This document shows positions 15,461 to 22,606 of a stretch of 45,650 bases of DNA, one piece after another. The stretch's first letter is position 1, and each line of letters opens with the position of its first letter. The position numbers were made by a program, and so were the translations under genes. The notes under the pieces were generated by a model. That model ran no database searches. It saw only the letters and a list, made by a program, of their open reading frames with translations, and was not told where the DNA came from. The DNA comes from Paraburkholderia piptadeniae (GTDB taxonomy: Bacteria > Pseudomonadota > Gammaproteobacteria > Burkholderiales > Burkholderiaceae), in the NCBI RefSeq assembly GCF_900007165.1, contig NZ_CYGY02000095.1, positions 1 through 45,650 on the forward strand, read 5' to 3'.

Positions 15461-16840
15461 TCAAAAGCCATCCGTAAGACGCGGCTGCACATCCGAAAGC
15501 GCGATGTCCGCAGAGCCTTCCGCGAGATGAAGCGTCATGCGCCGGCCGGGCTTCAATGCCGATGGTGCACGCACCGCGCGTCCGCTTTGCGCATCGAGCA
15601 GCGCCGCGTAACCGCGCTCGAGCGTGCGCCGCGGACTCAATACTTCGAGCCGCGCAGCAAGTGTTTCCACTCGGGCAACGTGTCTTTCATGCTGACGCAA
15701 CAATGCGCGCTCGAGGCGTTCGTCAAGCCCGTTCACGGTTGCTCGATGCTGCGAGAGATCGGGACGCCAGCGCTGCCAGCGCATTTGCACGAGTGAGAAA
15801 TGCGCGCGCGCATCGCGCACAGGCCGCGCGCCCGCCGACGCAAGCCGCAGACACAGTTGCTGAAGATGCGTGCGTTGCCGCGCGAGCCTTTCAGCGGGCG
15901 ACACGAGACGGCGAGCGAGCCAGTCGAGCTGTTGCGCGCGGCGCTCCATCATGCGGCCGAAGCCACGCGCAAGCGATGCATGCCGATGATCGAGATCGCG
16001 CAGCAACAGCACGCGCTGCGGACTGACGAGTTCGGCGGCGCCCGTCGGTGTCGGCGCGCGAACGTCAGCGGCGAAGTCGGCGATCGTGAAGTCGGTTTCG
16101 TGACCGACGCCGCTCACGACAGGCACCTCGCTCGCCGCAATCGCACGCGCGAGCACTTCTTCGTTGAAGGCCCACAGGTCCTCGATCGAGCCGCCGCCTC
16201 GACAGACGATCAGCACATCCACTTCGCGCCGCCGGCTCGCCGTCTCGACCATCGTGGCCAGCTTCGCGCCCACGCCCGTGCCCTGCACGGGCGCCGGATA
16301 GACGATCACGGGAATATGCGGGGCGCGGCGTGCGAGCGTCGTCAGCACGTCGCGCAACGCGGCCGCCTGCAGCGACGTGACGATGCCAATCGAGCGCGGA
16401 TGCGCGGGCAACGCGCGCTTGCGTTGCGCGTCGAACAGGCCTTCGGCTTCGAGTTGCGCCTTCAGACGCAGAAACGCTTCGTACAGCCGCCCCTGGCCCG
16501 TACGGCGCACGGCTTCGACATTCAGTTGAAGCTCGCCGCGCGGCTCATACATCGTGACGAGCGCGCGCACTTCGATCTTGTCGCCTTCGCGCGGCGTGAA
16601 CTCGGCGTACTGCGCGCGGCCGCGGAACATCACGCAGCGCATCTGCGCCTGCGCGTCCTTGATCGAGAAGTACCAGTGTCCGCTGGCGGCACGCGTGAAG
16701 TTCGACACTTCGCCGGATACCCAGACGAGGGGAAACGTGCGTTCGAGCATCGTCCCGATTGCACGGTTGAGCACCGAGACGGGAACGACAGCATCGCCGC
16801 CCGCTCCGGCGACAGACGAGAAAGGACTTTCGGAATTCAT
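15461..16840 (-). CDS. xseA: Exodeoxyribonuclease VII large subunit
   Basis: A 459-residue large subunit of exonuclease VII, which with XseB degrades single-stranded DNA from both ends during repair. An N-terminal OB-fold (about 19-115, 'FPLVWVSGEVSNFTRAASGH', 'RCVMFRGRA') is followed by the catalytic core, with 'GLFDAQRKRALPAHPRSIGI', CRGGGSIEDLWAFN, 'VVSGVGHETDFTIADFAAD' and APTPTGAAE all intact. A long helical region precedes 'SPRRTLERGYAAL' near the end. The ATG at 16840 has no clear Shine-Dalgarno. It neighbours sodB, as in other Burkholderiaceae. Confidence 0.96.
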   Translation of the reverse strand: MNSESPFSSVAGAGGDAVVPVSVLNRAIGTMLERTFPLVWVSGEVSNFTRAASGHWYFSIKDAQAQMRCVMFRGRAQYAEFTPREGDKIEVRALVTMYEPRGELQLNVEAVRRTGQGRLYEAFLRLKAQLEAEGLFDAQRKRALPAHPRSIGIVTSLQAAALRDVLTTLARRAPHIPVIVYPAPVQGTGVGAKLATMVETASRRREVDVLIVCRGGGSIEDLWAFNEEVLARAIAASEVPVVSGVGHETDFTIADFAADVRAPTPTGAAELVSPQRVLLLRDLDHRHASLARGFGRMMERRAQQLDWLARRLVSPAERLARQRTHLQQLCLRLASAGARPVRDARAHFSLVQMRWQRWRPDLSQHRATVNGLDERLERALLRQHERHVARVETLAARLEVLSPRRTLERGYAALLDAQSGRAVRAPSALKPGRRMTLHLAEGSADIALSDVQPRLTDGF

Positions 16841-17098
16841 GCGAGGAATCGTGTGAACAGGCCGGACAGACGATAGACCGATCGGCCAGTCAGGTCCAGC
16901 ACCTCGTAAGTCCCTTTAGCCGGATTGTTAAAAGTGTCCACATGTCGGGAGGGCCTTGGTTTGGCGGCGTGAAAGTGCTCAGATGCCCACTTAATACCAT
17001 CCAACCTCATGATTTTTAACCATTTTTTAGTTGACAAGGGTTCTCGTTCGCCGATCCGAGGCTTGCGCGACGGCCTTCCCAACAGTTTGCAAGGCACG

Positions 17099-17119
17099 TT
17101 CTCCACAAAGTTATCCACA
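17099..17119 (+). promoter_or_regulatory. DnaA-box-like pair
   Basis: TTATCCACA at 17111-17119 is a perfect match to the DnaA box TTATNCACA. TTCTCCACA at 17099-17107, 12 bp upstream, differs by one base. An AT-rich stretch lies 60-90 bp to the left. This could be a DnaA-regulated promoter or titration site; two boxes alone do not make an origin. Confidence 0.5.
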
Positions 17120-17305
17120 GGTTATGGATTGAGCATGAGCGGTGCCTGTCCGGCGCGCGAAGGCCGTCCCGACTTGCGGCCGACGCCGCTCGCGCGCTAG
17201 AGTGCCGGGTTCCGGCGGAATCTGGTCGACATGATGTGCGCCCTGTCGGGGTGGTTCGTCCCGTGCTTTTCTTTTCTGGTGCTTGCGTCGTCCGGTGGCT
17301 GATAC

Positions 17306-17347
17306 GCCGTTGCCGCTTCGCTGTTGCCACATTGCTGTTGCCACTTT
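17306..17347. repeat. Three imperfect 14-bp tandem repeats
   Basis: The units GCCGTTGCCGCTTC, GCTGTTGCCACATT and GCTGTTGCCACTTT lie directly head to tail. They are non-coding and about 130 bp upstream of lpxK. Confidence 0.7.
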
Positions 17348-17478
17348 TGTCGTCCGCGTTTCGTGGTTCCCTTCGTCCTTGTCTTTCAACCGTCGGTGCA
17401 ACCGACCGCCCGGAGATGCCCGTTGATGTCCGCACTGACCGTCCTTTCTGACGCGCCGCGCCGGCCGGCTTGCTTCCG

Positions 17479-18495
17479 ATGAGCGAACTCGCGTCCCGCA
17501 TCGAAGCGCGAATCGCGCGCGAGTGGCAGCAGCGCGGCCCGCTCGCGTGGGCGATGACGCCGTTCGCGTGCGTCTTCGGCGCGATCGCGCTCGCGCGGCG
17601 CGCCGCGTACTCGCTCGGCTGGCTGAAGTCGGTGCGCGTTCGCGTGCCCGTCGTCGTGGTGGGCAACGTGACGGTCGGCGGCACGGGCAAGACGCCGACG
17701 GTGATCGCGCTCGTGCAGGCATTGCGCAGCGCGGGCTTCACGCCGGGCGTCGTGTCGCGCGGCTATGGCGCGAAGATCACGCTGCCGACGCTCGTCACGC
17801 CGACTTCGAATGCGACGCAAGCGGGCGACGAGCCGCTGCTGATCGCGCGCCGTACGGGCGCGCCCGTCTTCGTATGTCCCGACCGCGCCGCCGCCGCCGA
17901 GGCGTTGTGCCTCGCGCATCGCGATGTCGATGTGATCGTCAGCGACGACGGCCTTCAGCACTACCGGCTCGAGCGCGACGCGGAGATTGTCGTGTTCGAT
18001 CACCGGCTCGGCGGCAACGGCTTTCTACTGCCCGCCGGCCCGTTGCGCGAGCCGCTGTCGCGCAAGCGCGACGCAACGCTGATCAACAATCCGTACGACC
18101 GCGCGCTGCCGCCGTGGCCAAACACGTTCTCGCTGGAGCTTGCGCCCGGCGATGCATGGCATCTCGACAATCCGCGCCTGCGCCGTCCGCTTGCGCAGTT
18201 CGCGGGCGAGCGCGTGCTGGCCGCCGCGGGCATCGGCGCTCCGGAGCGCTTCTTTGCGACGCTGCGCGCGGCGGGCCTCGCGCCCGAGACGCGCGCGCTG
18301 CCCGATCACTACGCGTTCAGCGCGAATCCGTTCGTCGACGTGGACGCCGACGCCATCCTGATCACCGAAAAGGATGCGGTAAAATTGGCGTCCTGGCATG
18401 ACGCGCGGCTGTGGGTCGTTCCCGTCGAAGCCACGCTCGATCATCGCCTCATTGCACTTGTTGTGGAGAAAGTCCGTGGACGCTCGCCTGCTTGA
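17479..18495 (+). CDS. lpxK: Tetraacyldisaccharide 4'-kinase
   Basis: A 338-residue membrane-associated kinase that phosphorylates the 4'-position of the lipid A precursor. A hydrophobic N-terminal segment (about 24-45) is followed by the P-loop 'VVVVGNVTVGGTGKTPTVIA', 'FTPGVVSRGYGAK', the DEPLLIA stretch, 'VIVSDDGLQHYRLERD' and ITEKDAVK near the end, all family hallmarks. ATG 17479 was chosen; an in-frame TTG three codons earlier is less likely. It overlaps the Trm112 gene by 20 bp, so the two are cotranscribed. Confidence 0.95.
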   Translation: MSELASRIEARIAREWQQRGPLAWAMTPFACVFGAIALARRAAYSLGWLKSVRVRVPVVVVGNVTVGGTGKTPTVIALVQALRSAGFTPGVVSRGYGAKITLPTLVTPTSNATQAGDEPLLIARRTGAPVFVCPDRAAAAEALCLAHRDVDVIVSDDGLQHYRLERDAEIVVFDHRLGGNGFLLPAGPLREPLSRKRDATLINNPYDRALPPWPNTFSLELAPGDAWHLDNPRLRRPLAQFAGERVLAAAGIGAPERFFATLRAAGLAPETRALPDHYAFSANPFVDVDADAILITEKDAVKLASWHDARLWVVPVEATLDHRLIALVVEKVRGRSPA

Positions 18496-18679
18496 AATCC
18501 TCGTCTGCCCGATCTGCAAGGGCCCGCTCAGCTACGATCGCGCCGCGCAAGAGTTGATCTGCAACGCAGACAAACTCGCCTATCCGATCCGCGACGGCAT
18601 TCCCGTGATGCTCGTCGACGAAGCGCGTCAGACGGTCGAAGGCACGCCCGTCGATCTGAATCCCGGCTCGGTTGCGTGA
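18476..18679 (+). CDS. Trm112-family small zinc-binding protein
   Basis: A 67-residue YcaR/Trm112-like protein: 'MDARLLEILVCPICKGPL' with the Cys11-x2-Cys14 pair, another Cys at the 'ELICNADKLAYPIRDGIPVM' segment, and an acidic end. In eukaryotes and archaea Trm112 activates methyltransferases; the role of the short bacterial form is unclear. The start is GTG at 18476, inside the last codons of lpxK, which aligns the protein exactly with its family; translation is probably coupled. A perfect terminator hairpin at 18777-18804 ends the lpxK-Trm112 unit. Confidence 0.92.
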   Translation: MDARLLEILVCPICKGPLSYDRAAQELICNADKLAYPIRDGIPVMLVDEARQTVEGTPVDLNPGSVA

Positions 18680-18776
18680 GTCGCGTGCTAACTTCGCGCC
18701 GATGACGACGCGCGATGAGTTGCGCAACGGACACACCGTTGTCCGCTGACGGCAAGCGCAAGCACCTTTCCCAAAC

Positions 18777-18804
18777 GCGCCGCCGATCATGGCGGCGCTT
18801 TTTT
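18777..18804 (+). terminator. Rho-independent terminator after lpxK-Trm112
   Basis: The 8-bp perfect stem GCGCCGCC / GGCGGCGC with loop GATCAT is followed by T6 at 18799-18804. It separates the lpxK unit from kdsB. Confidence 0.9.
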
Positions 18805-18820
18805 CTCGGCGCTTCGGGCC

Positions 18821-18874
18821 TTATGTTGGCCCTTTACGCTGGCTCTTTTCCGCTGGCCCATTTACGCTGACCCG
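18821..18874. repeat. 14-bp tandem repeats upstream of kdsB
   Basis: The units TTTACGCTGGCTCT (18833-18846), TTTCCGCTGGCCCA (18847-18860) and TTTACGCTGACCCG (18861-18874) are contiguous. A shorter related unit, TTATGTTGGCCC, is at 18821-18832. The array lies between the Trm112 terminator and the kdsB start, where the kdsB promoter must be. Confidence 0.7.
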
Positions 18875-18920
18875 TTCCGAGCCTCCTTCAAGTCGAGCCC
18901 AACATAGGGCCGCTCCACCG

Positions 18921-19724
18921 ATGACCGATACCCAGCACACTCCGCCCTTCATCGCCGTCGTTCCGGCCCGGCTGGCGTCCACGCGTCTGCCGAACAAGCC
19001 GCTTGCCGATATCGGGGGCAAGCCGATGGTCGTGCGTGTCGCGGAGCGCGCGCTCGAATCGGGCGCGCAGCGAGTGCTCGTCGCCACCGATGCGCAGTCG
19101 GTGTTCGACGTTGCGCGCGCGCACGGCATCGACGCGATGATGACGCGCGCTGATCATCCGTCGGGCACGGACCGTCTCGCGGAAGTCGCGTCGTACTACG
19201 GCTGGAGCGACGACACGATCGTCGTCAACGTGCAGGGCGACGAGCCGCTGATCGATCCCGCGCTGGTGCGTGGCGTGGCTTCGCATCTCGCGTCCACGGA
19301 CGGCTGCGCGATCGCAACGGCCGCGCATCCGATCCACGAGCCGGCGGACGTGTTCAATCCGAACGTGGTCAAAGTGGTGCTGGACGCGCGCGGCGTCGCG
19401 CTGTATTTCTCGCGCGCGCCGATTCCATGGGTCCGCGACGCGTACCAGCCGCACTGGCCGAACGTCGCGCAGATGCCCGCGCCGCCCGCGCCCGCCACCG
19501 TGTATCGGCATATCGGCTTGTATGCGTATCGCGCGAAGTTCCTCCGTACTTACCCGAGCTTGTCGATTTCACCGATCGAGCAGGCGGAAGCCCTCGAACA
19601 GTTGCGCGCGATGTGGCACGGCGAGCGGATCGCCGTGCTCGTTACGCAGGACGCGCCGCTGCCAGGCGTCGATACACCGGAAGATCTTGCCCGCGTACAG
19701 GCGTTTTTTGGGTCGTCTGTGTAA
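18921..19724 (+). CDS. kdsB: 3-deoxy-manno-octulosonate cytidylyltransferase
   Basis: A 267-residue CMP-Kdo synthetase that activates Kdo with CTP before its transfer to lipid A. The nucleotide-binding start 'VVPARLASTRLPNKPLADIG' is followed by GKPMVVRVAERA, 'SGTDRLAEVA', VNVQGDEPLID, 'YFSRAPIPWVRD' and 'HIGLYAYRAKFLRTY', all diagnostic. The start at 18921 is the Met right before the conserved core; longer in-frame starts would run through the terminator and repeat region. With lpxK it makes a small lipopolysaccharide gene cluster. Confidence 0.96.
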   Translation: MTDTQHTPPFIAVVPARLASTRLPNKPLADIGGKPMVVRVAERALESGAQRVLVATDAQSVFDVARAHGIDAMMTRADHPSGTDRLAEVASYYGWSDDTIVVNVQGDEPLIDPALVRGVASHLASTDGCAIATAAHPIHEPADVFNPNVVKVVLDARGVALYFSRAPIPWVRDAYQPHWPNVAQMPAPPAPATVYRHIGLYAYRAKFLRTYPSLSISPIEQAEALEQLRAMWHGERIAVLVTQDAPLPGVDTPEDLARVQAFFGSSV

Positions 19725-19981
19725 AAAGCCATGGCATAATCGGTCGTTCATGCGATTCACTCCGATATCGGTGCGCATCAATCGATATCGCCATTCGCCC
19801 GTAGTTATAAGCCGCTTGTTCTGTCGTTTGTTTCGCAGCGCCGTCTATGACGTGCTGCGCGAAGCCCGCAGCGAAGACCTGCCCGACGAAACCAGCGTGC
19901 CACCAAGAATCAAGAGCGCAGGCTGCCGCACATGGCGCGCAGCGCGCCACACAGAATTGACATAGATCTGGAGATAATCAA

Positions 19982-20647
19982 ATGCGTTTGATCCTGTTGG
20001 GCGCTCCTGGCGCGGGCAAGGGCACCCAGGCGAACTTCATCAAGGAGAAGTTCGGCATTCCGCAAATCTCGACGGGCGATATGCTGCGCGCCGCGGTCAA
20101 AGCGGGCACGCCGCTCGGCATCGAAGCGAAGCGCTATATGGATGCGGGTGAGCTCGTCACCGACGAACTCATCATCAACCTCGTCAAGGAACGTCTGCAA
20201 CAGCCAGACTGCGCGAACGGCTATCTGTTCGACGGCTTCCCGCGCACGATCCCGCAAGCGGAAGCGATGAAGCAGGCGGGCGTGCCCATCGACTACGTGC
20301 TCGAAATCGATGTCCCGTTCGGCGAGATCATCACGCGCATGAGCGGCCGCCGCACACACCCGGCGTCGGGCCGCACGTATCACGTGAAGTTCAATCCGCC
20401 GAAGGTCGAAGGCATCGACGACGTGACGGGCGAGCCGCTGATCCAGCGCGACGACGACAAGGAAGAGACGGTGAAGAAGCGTCTCGACGTGTATGTCGCG
20501 CAGACGAAGCCGCTGATCGACTACTACAACGACTGGGCGCAGAAAGGCGACGCGTCGACCTCGCTGAAGGCGCCGCAATACCGCCGCATCTCGGGCCTCG
20601 GCTCCGTCGATGAAATCCGCGCACGCGTGTTCGACGCGCTGAAGTAA
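19982..20647 (+). CDS. adk: Adenylate kinase
   Basis: A 221-residue cytosolic enzyme balancing ATP, ADP and AMP. The P-loop is at residues 7-15 (GAPGAGKGT). AMP-binding 'ISTGDMLRAAVKAGTPLG', 'GYLFDGFPRTIPQAEAM' and a long-form LID (about 121-158, SGRRTHPASGRTYHV) without the four zinc Cys are all seen. It follows kdsB by 257 bp, a stretch with no gene. A strong terminator follows. Confidence 0.97.
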   Translation: MRLILLGAPGAGKGTQANFIKEKFGIPQISTGDMLRAAVKAGTPLGIEAKRYMDAGELVTDELIINLVKERLQQPDCANGYLFDGFPRTIPQAEAMKQAGVPIDYVLEIDVPFGEIITRMSGRRTHPASGRTYHVKFNPPKVEGIDDVTGEPLIQRDDDKEETVKKRLDVYVAQTKPLIDYYNDWAQKGDASTSLKAPQYRRISGLGSVDEIRARVFDALK

Positions 20648-20677
20648 GCACCACGCTTCGCCACGCAAGATACGAAG

Positions 20678-20703
20678 AACCCGCCTCTCACGGCGGGTTT
20701 TTT
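20678..20703 (+). terminator. Rho-independent terminator after adk
   Basis: The stem AACCCGCC (20678-20685) / GGCGGGTT (20692-20699) with a 6-base loop runs into a T-tract through 20703. Confidence 0.93.
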
Positions 20704-20812
20704 GTTTGACGCGTTGCGCATTGCTTCGCGAAGTCGCTGCTCATTCGGAGCACTGAGCGCAGGCGCCGGAAATATCGACGCAAGCGTGACAGCCGTTGCC
20801 GTTTTGCGCGGT

Positions 20813-20840
20813 TTGACGCGTCGGGACGAGCCGTTAAAAT
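20813..20840 (+). promoter_or_regulatory. Sigma-70-like promoter of the SDR gene
   Basis: TTGACG (20813-20818), a 16-base spacer, then TAAAAT (20835-20840). The predicted start leaves a leader of about 50 bases carrying an AAGGAGA ribosome site before the ATG at 20897. Confidence 0.65.
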
Positions 20841-20896
20841 CGTTCAGCGATAAATATTCGAATCACGCGATCAACGCATCCAATCAAGGAGAAGAC

Positions 20897-21655
20897 ATGG
20901 ACATCAAGGACAACGTGTTTCTGATCACGGGCGGCGCGTCGGGGCTCGGCGCCGCGACGGCGCGCATGATCGCGGAAAACGGCGGCAAGGTCGTGCTCGC
21001 GGACCTGAATCACGAAGCGGGTGAGACGCTCGCGCAGGAACTGGGCGGTGTCTTCGTCAAGTGCGACGTGAGCCGCGAAGACGACGCCGTGCAGGCCGTC
21101 GAAGCGGCGACGAAGCTCGGCACATTGCGCGGTCTCGTCAACTGCGCGGGTGTCGCGCCCGCGATGAAGACGGTCGGCAAGGACGGCCCGCATCCGCTGC
21201 ACTCGTTCGCGCGCACGATCTCGATCAATCTCGTCGGCACCTTCAACATGATTCGCCTCGCGGCCGCCGAAATGTCGAAGCACGCGCCGAACGCGCTCGG
21301 CGAACGGGGCGTGATCGTCAACACGGCATCCGTGGCCGCGTTCGACGGACAGATCGGACAGGCTGCGTATGCGGCGTCGAAGGCGGGCGTCGCGGGCATG
21401 ACGCTGCCGGTCGCGCGCGATCTGTCGCGCAACGCGATCCGCGTGATGACGATCGCGCCCGGCATCTTCGAAACGCCGATGCTGCTCGGCATGCCGCAGG
21501 AAGTGCAGGACGCGCTCGGCGCGATGGTGCCCTTCCCGCCGCGCCTCGGCAAGCCGAACGAGTACGCGATGCTCGTCAAGCAGATCTTCGACAACCCGAT
21601 GTTGAACGGCGAAGTGATCCGCCTGGACGGCGCGATCCGCATGCAGCCCAAGTGA
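20897..21655 (+). CDS. Short-chain dehydrogenase, 3-hydroxyacyl-CoA dehydrogenase type 2-like
   Basis: A 252-residue SDR enzyme. The NAD-binding TGGASGLG (near residue 12), 'NCAGVAPAMKTVGKDG', the catalytic Ser in NTASVAAFDGQIGQ, and the YAASK Tyr/Lys pair are all present. The overall pattern, including the 'PAMKTVGKDGPHPLHSF' insertion and 'PFPPRLGKPNEYAMLV', follows the HSD17B10 / 3-hydroxy-2-methylbutyryl-CoA dehydrogenase subfamily, which acts in branched-chain and fatty acid breakdown. The substrate is inferred from subfamily only. An AAGGAGA ribosome site and its own promoter precede it. A bidirectional terminator follows. Confidence 0.9.
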   Translation: MDIKDNVFLITGGASGLGAATARMIAENGGKVVLADLNHEAGETLAQELGGVFVKCDVSREDDAVQAVEAATKLGTLRGLVNCAGVAPAMKTVGKDGPHPLHSFARTISINLVGTFNMIRLAAAEMSKHAPNALGERGVIVNTASVAAFDGQIGQAAYAASKAGVAGMTLPVARDLSRNAIRVMTIAPGIFETPMLLGMPQEVQDALGAMVPFPPRLGKPNEYAMLVKQIFDNPMLNGEVIRLDGAIRMQPK

Positions 21656-21696
21656 GCGCAGCGCGCGCCGTACACGAACGGCGACCGCTGCAATGA

Positions 21697-21729
21697 AAAA
21701 CGCCTGCGCGTATTCTGTGCAGGCGTTTT
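21697..21729. terminator. Bidirectional terminator between SDR gene and SirB1-family gene
   Basis: A perfect 11-bp stem, AAAACGCCTGC (21697-21707) with GCAGGCGTTTT (21719-21729), encloses an 11-base loop. A-rich and T-rich ends let it act for both converging genes. Confidence 0.88.
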
Positions 21730-21758
21730 CGTTTGGAACGGAGCGGCGCGTCAGTCGA

Positions 21759-22601
21759 TCAATCGCGATCGTTGTGCTGCGTGCGCTGCCGCAATTCGCT
21801 CAGCTGCGATTCGACGACCGTTGCGTCTTCGGCATCCGGCCTGTCGTCGAGATAGCGTTCGAGGTCTTCGAGCGCCGGCCGCAGGTAATCCAGCCGCGCA
21901 TACGCGAAGCCGCGATCGCGGACTTCCTCGATGTTCTCCGGCAACAGGATCACGAGACGCTGCTGCACGGCGAGCAGCCGCTGCCAGCGTTCCGTCTGCA
22001 GATACGTCGCCTTCAGGTTGCGCAGCATGCGCGCGACGATCTCGCGGCGCGTCGCCGGTTGCAGCAGCATGCGCAGCGCGCGGCTCACCGACTCGCCCGC
22101 CTTCGCGACATAAGGCTCGAGCATCTCGACCATCTCGTGTTCCGTCAGCGGATGGCCCGTGGTCGGGTCGATCATCGCGTCGCCTTCGGGCAGCGTGACG
22201 CGCAGCAGGAAATGTCCGGGAAACGACACGCCGCGTACGGGAATGTCGACCTGCGACGCCATCTCCAGATACAGCACCGCGAGCGAGATCGGAATGCCGC
22301 GCCGGCGCTTGAGCACCATGTTCAGGTGGCTGTTGTCGGGATCGTAGTAGTCGTTGACGTTCGCCGCGAAGCCCAGCTCGCGGAAGAAGTAGCGATTGAG
22401 AATGCCGACGCGCTGCTGGATGTCGGCGTCGTCGGGAATGCGGCGTTTGATGCGCAGCGCGAGTTCGTCTATCTCCGCGAGCACCGCTTGCAAATCGAGG
22501 TCGGGATAGGCGTCCTGCGCAAGCGACAGCGCCACTTCCGTGAGCGGAAACCCATCGTCTTCGGCGACGAGCGCGCTGAAATAATCGAGAACCCGCGTCA
22601 T
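21759..22601 (-). CDS. SirB1-family protein (transglutaminase-like plus TPR)
   Basis: A 280-residue protein. The first half is the transglutaminase-like SirB1 domain ('VGILNRYFFRELGFAANVND', 'RRGIPISLAVLYLEMA', 'VRGVSFPGHFLLRV', 'MIDPTTGHPL'). The second half is TPR-like ('RMLRNLKATYLQTERW', 'RDRGFAYARLDYLRPALEDL'). Function of the family is not settled. The ATG at 22601 lies 5 bp after the murJ stop on the same strand, so it is cotranscribed with murJ; a much longer open frame continuing upstream is only the antisense-phase shadow of murJ. Confidence 0.9.
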   Translation of the reverse strand: MTRVLDYFSALVAEDDGFPLTEVALSLAQDAYPDLDLQAVLAEIDELALRIKRRIPDDADIQQRVGILNRYFFRELGFAANVNDYYDPDNSHLNMVLKRRRGIPISLAVLYLEMASQVDIPVRGVSFPGHFLLRVTLPEGDAMIDPTTGHPLTEHEMVEMLEPYVAKAGESVSRALRMLLQPATRREIVARMLRNLKATYLQTERWQRLLAVQQRLVILLPENIEEVRDRGFAYARLDYLRPALEDLERYLDDRPDAEDATVVESQLSELRQRTQHNDRD

Positions 22602-22606
22602 CGTGA

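Larger units (their letters stand above)
16841..17478. other. 638-bp gene-free gap between xseA and lpxK
   Basis: This divergent gap contains no convincing gene; open frames on both strands lack recognisable features. It holds an AT-rich stretch (about 17009-17037), DnaA-box-like sites (17099-17119) and a 14-bp tandem repeat (17306-17347). In related Burkholderia genomes I recall an exbB-exbD pair between xseA and lpxK. No remnant of either protein was recognised here. Promoters for xseA (minus) and lpxK (plus) must lie here but none is obvious. Confidence 0.55.

Noticed and set aside
16837..17118. 93-codon minus-strand open frame upstream of xseA
   Set aside because: It spans the AT-rich and DnaA-box region, shows no recognisable domain, and runs through non-coding-looking sequence; not supported as a gene.
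17009..17119. Replication origin
   Set aside because: Only one perfect and one near DnaA box, and none of the genes usually near the chromosomal origin (dnaA, dnaN, gidA) or a plasmid origin (repA, parAB).
17236..17451. 71-codon plus-strand open frame before lpxK, considered as an exbD or small membrane protein remnant
   Set aside because: No ExbD-like features; it crosses the 14-bp tandem repeat and its composition is explained by that.
19725..19981. Coding extension or extra gene between kdsB and adk
   Set aside because: The frame continuing through it is an out-of-phase shadow of kdsB and has no domain features; a TTGACA at about 19957 has no -10 at a proper distance.
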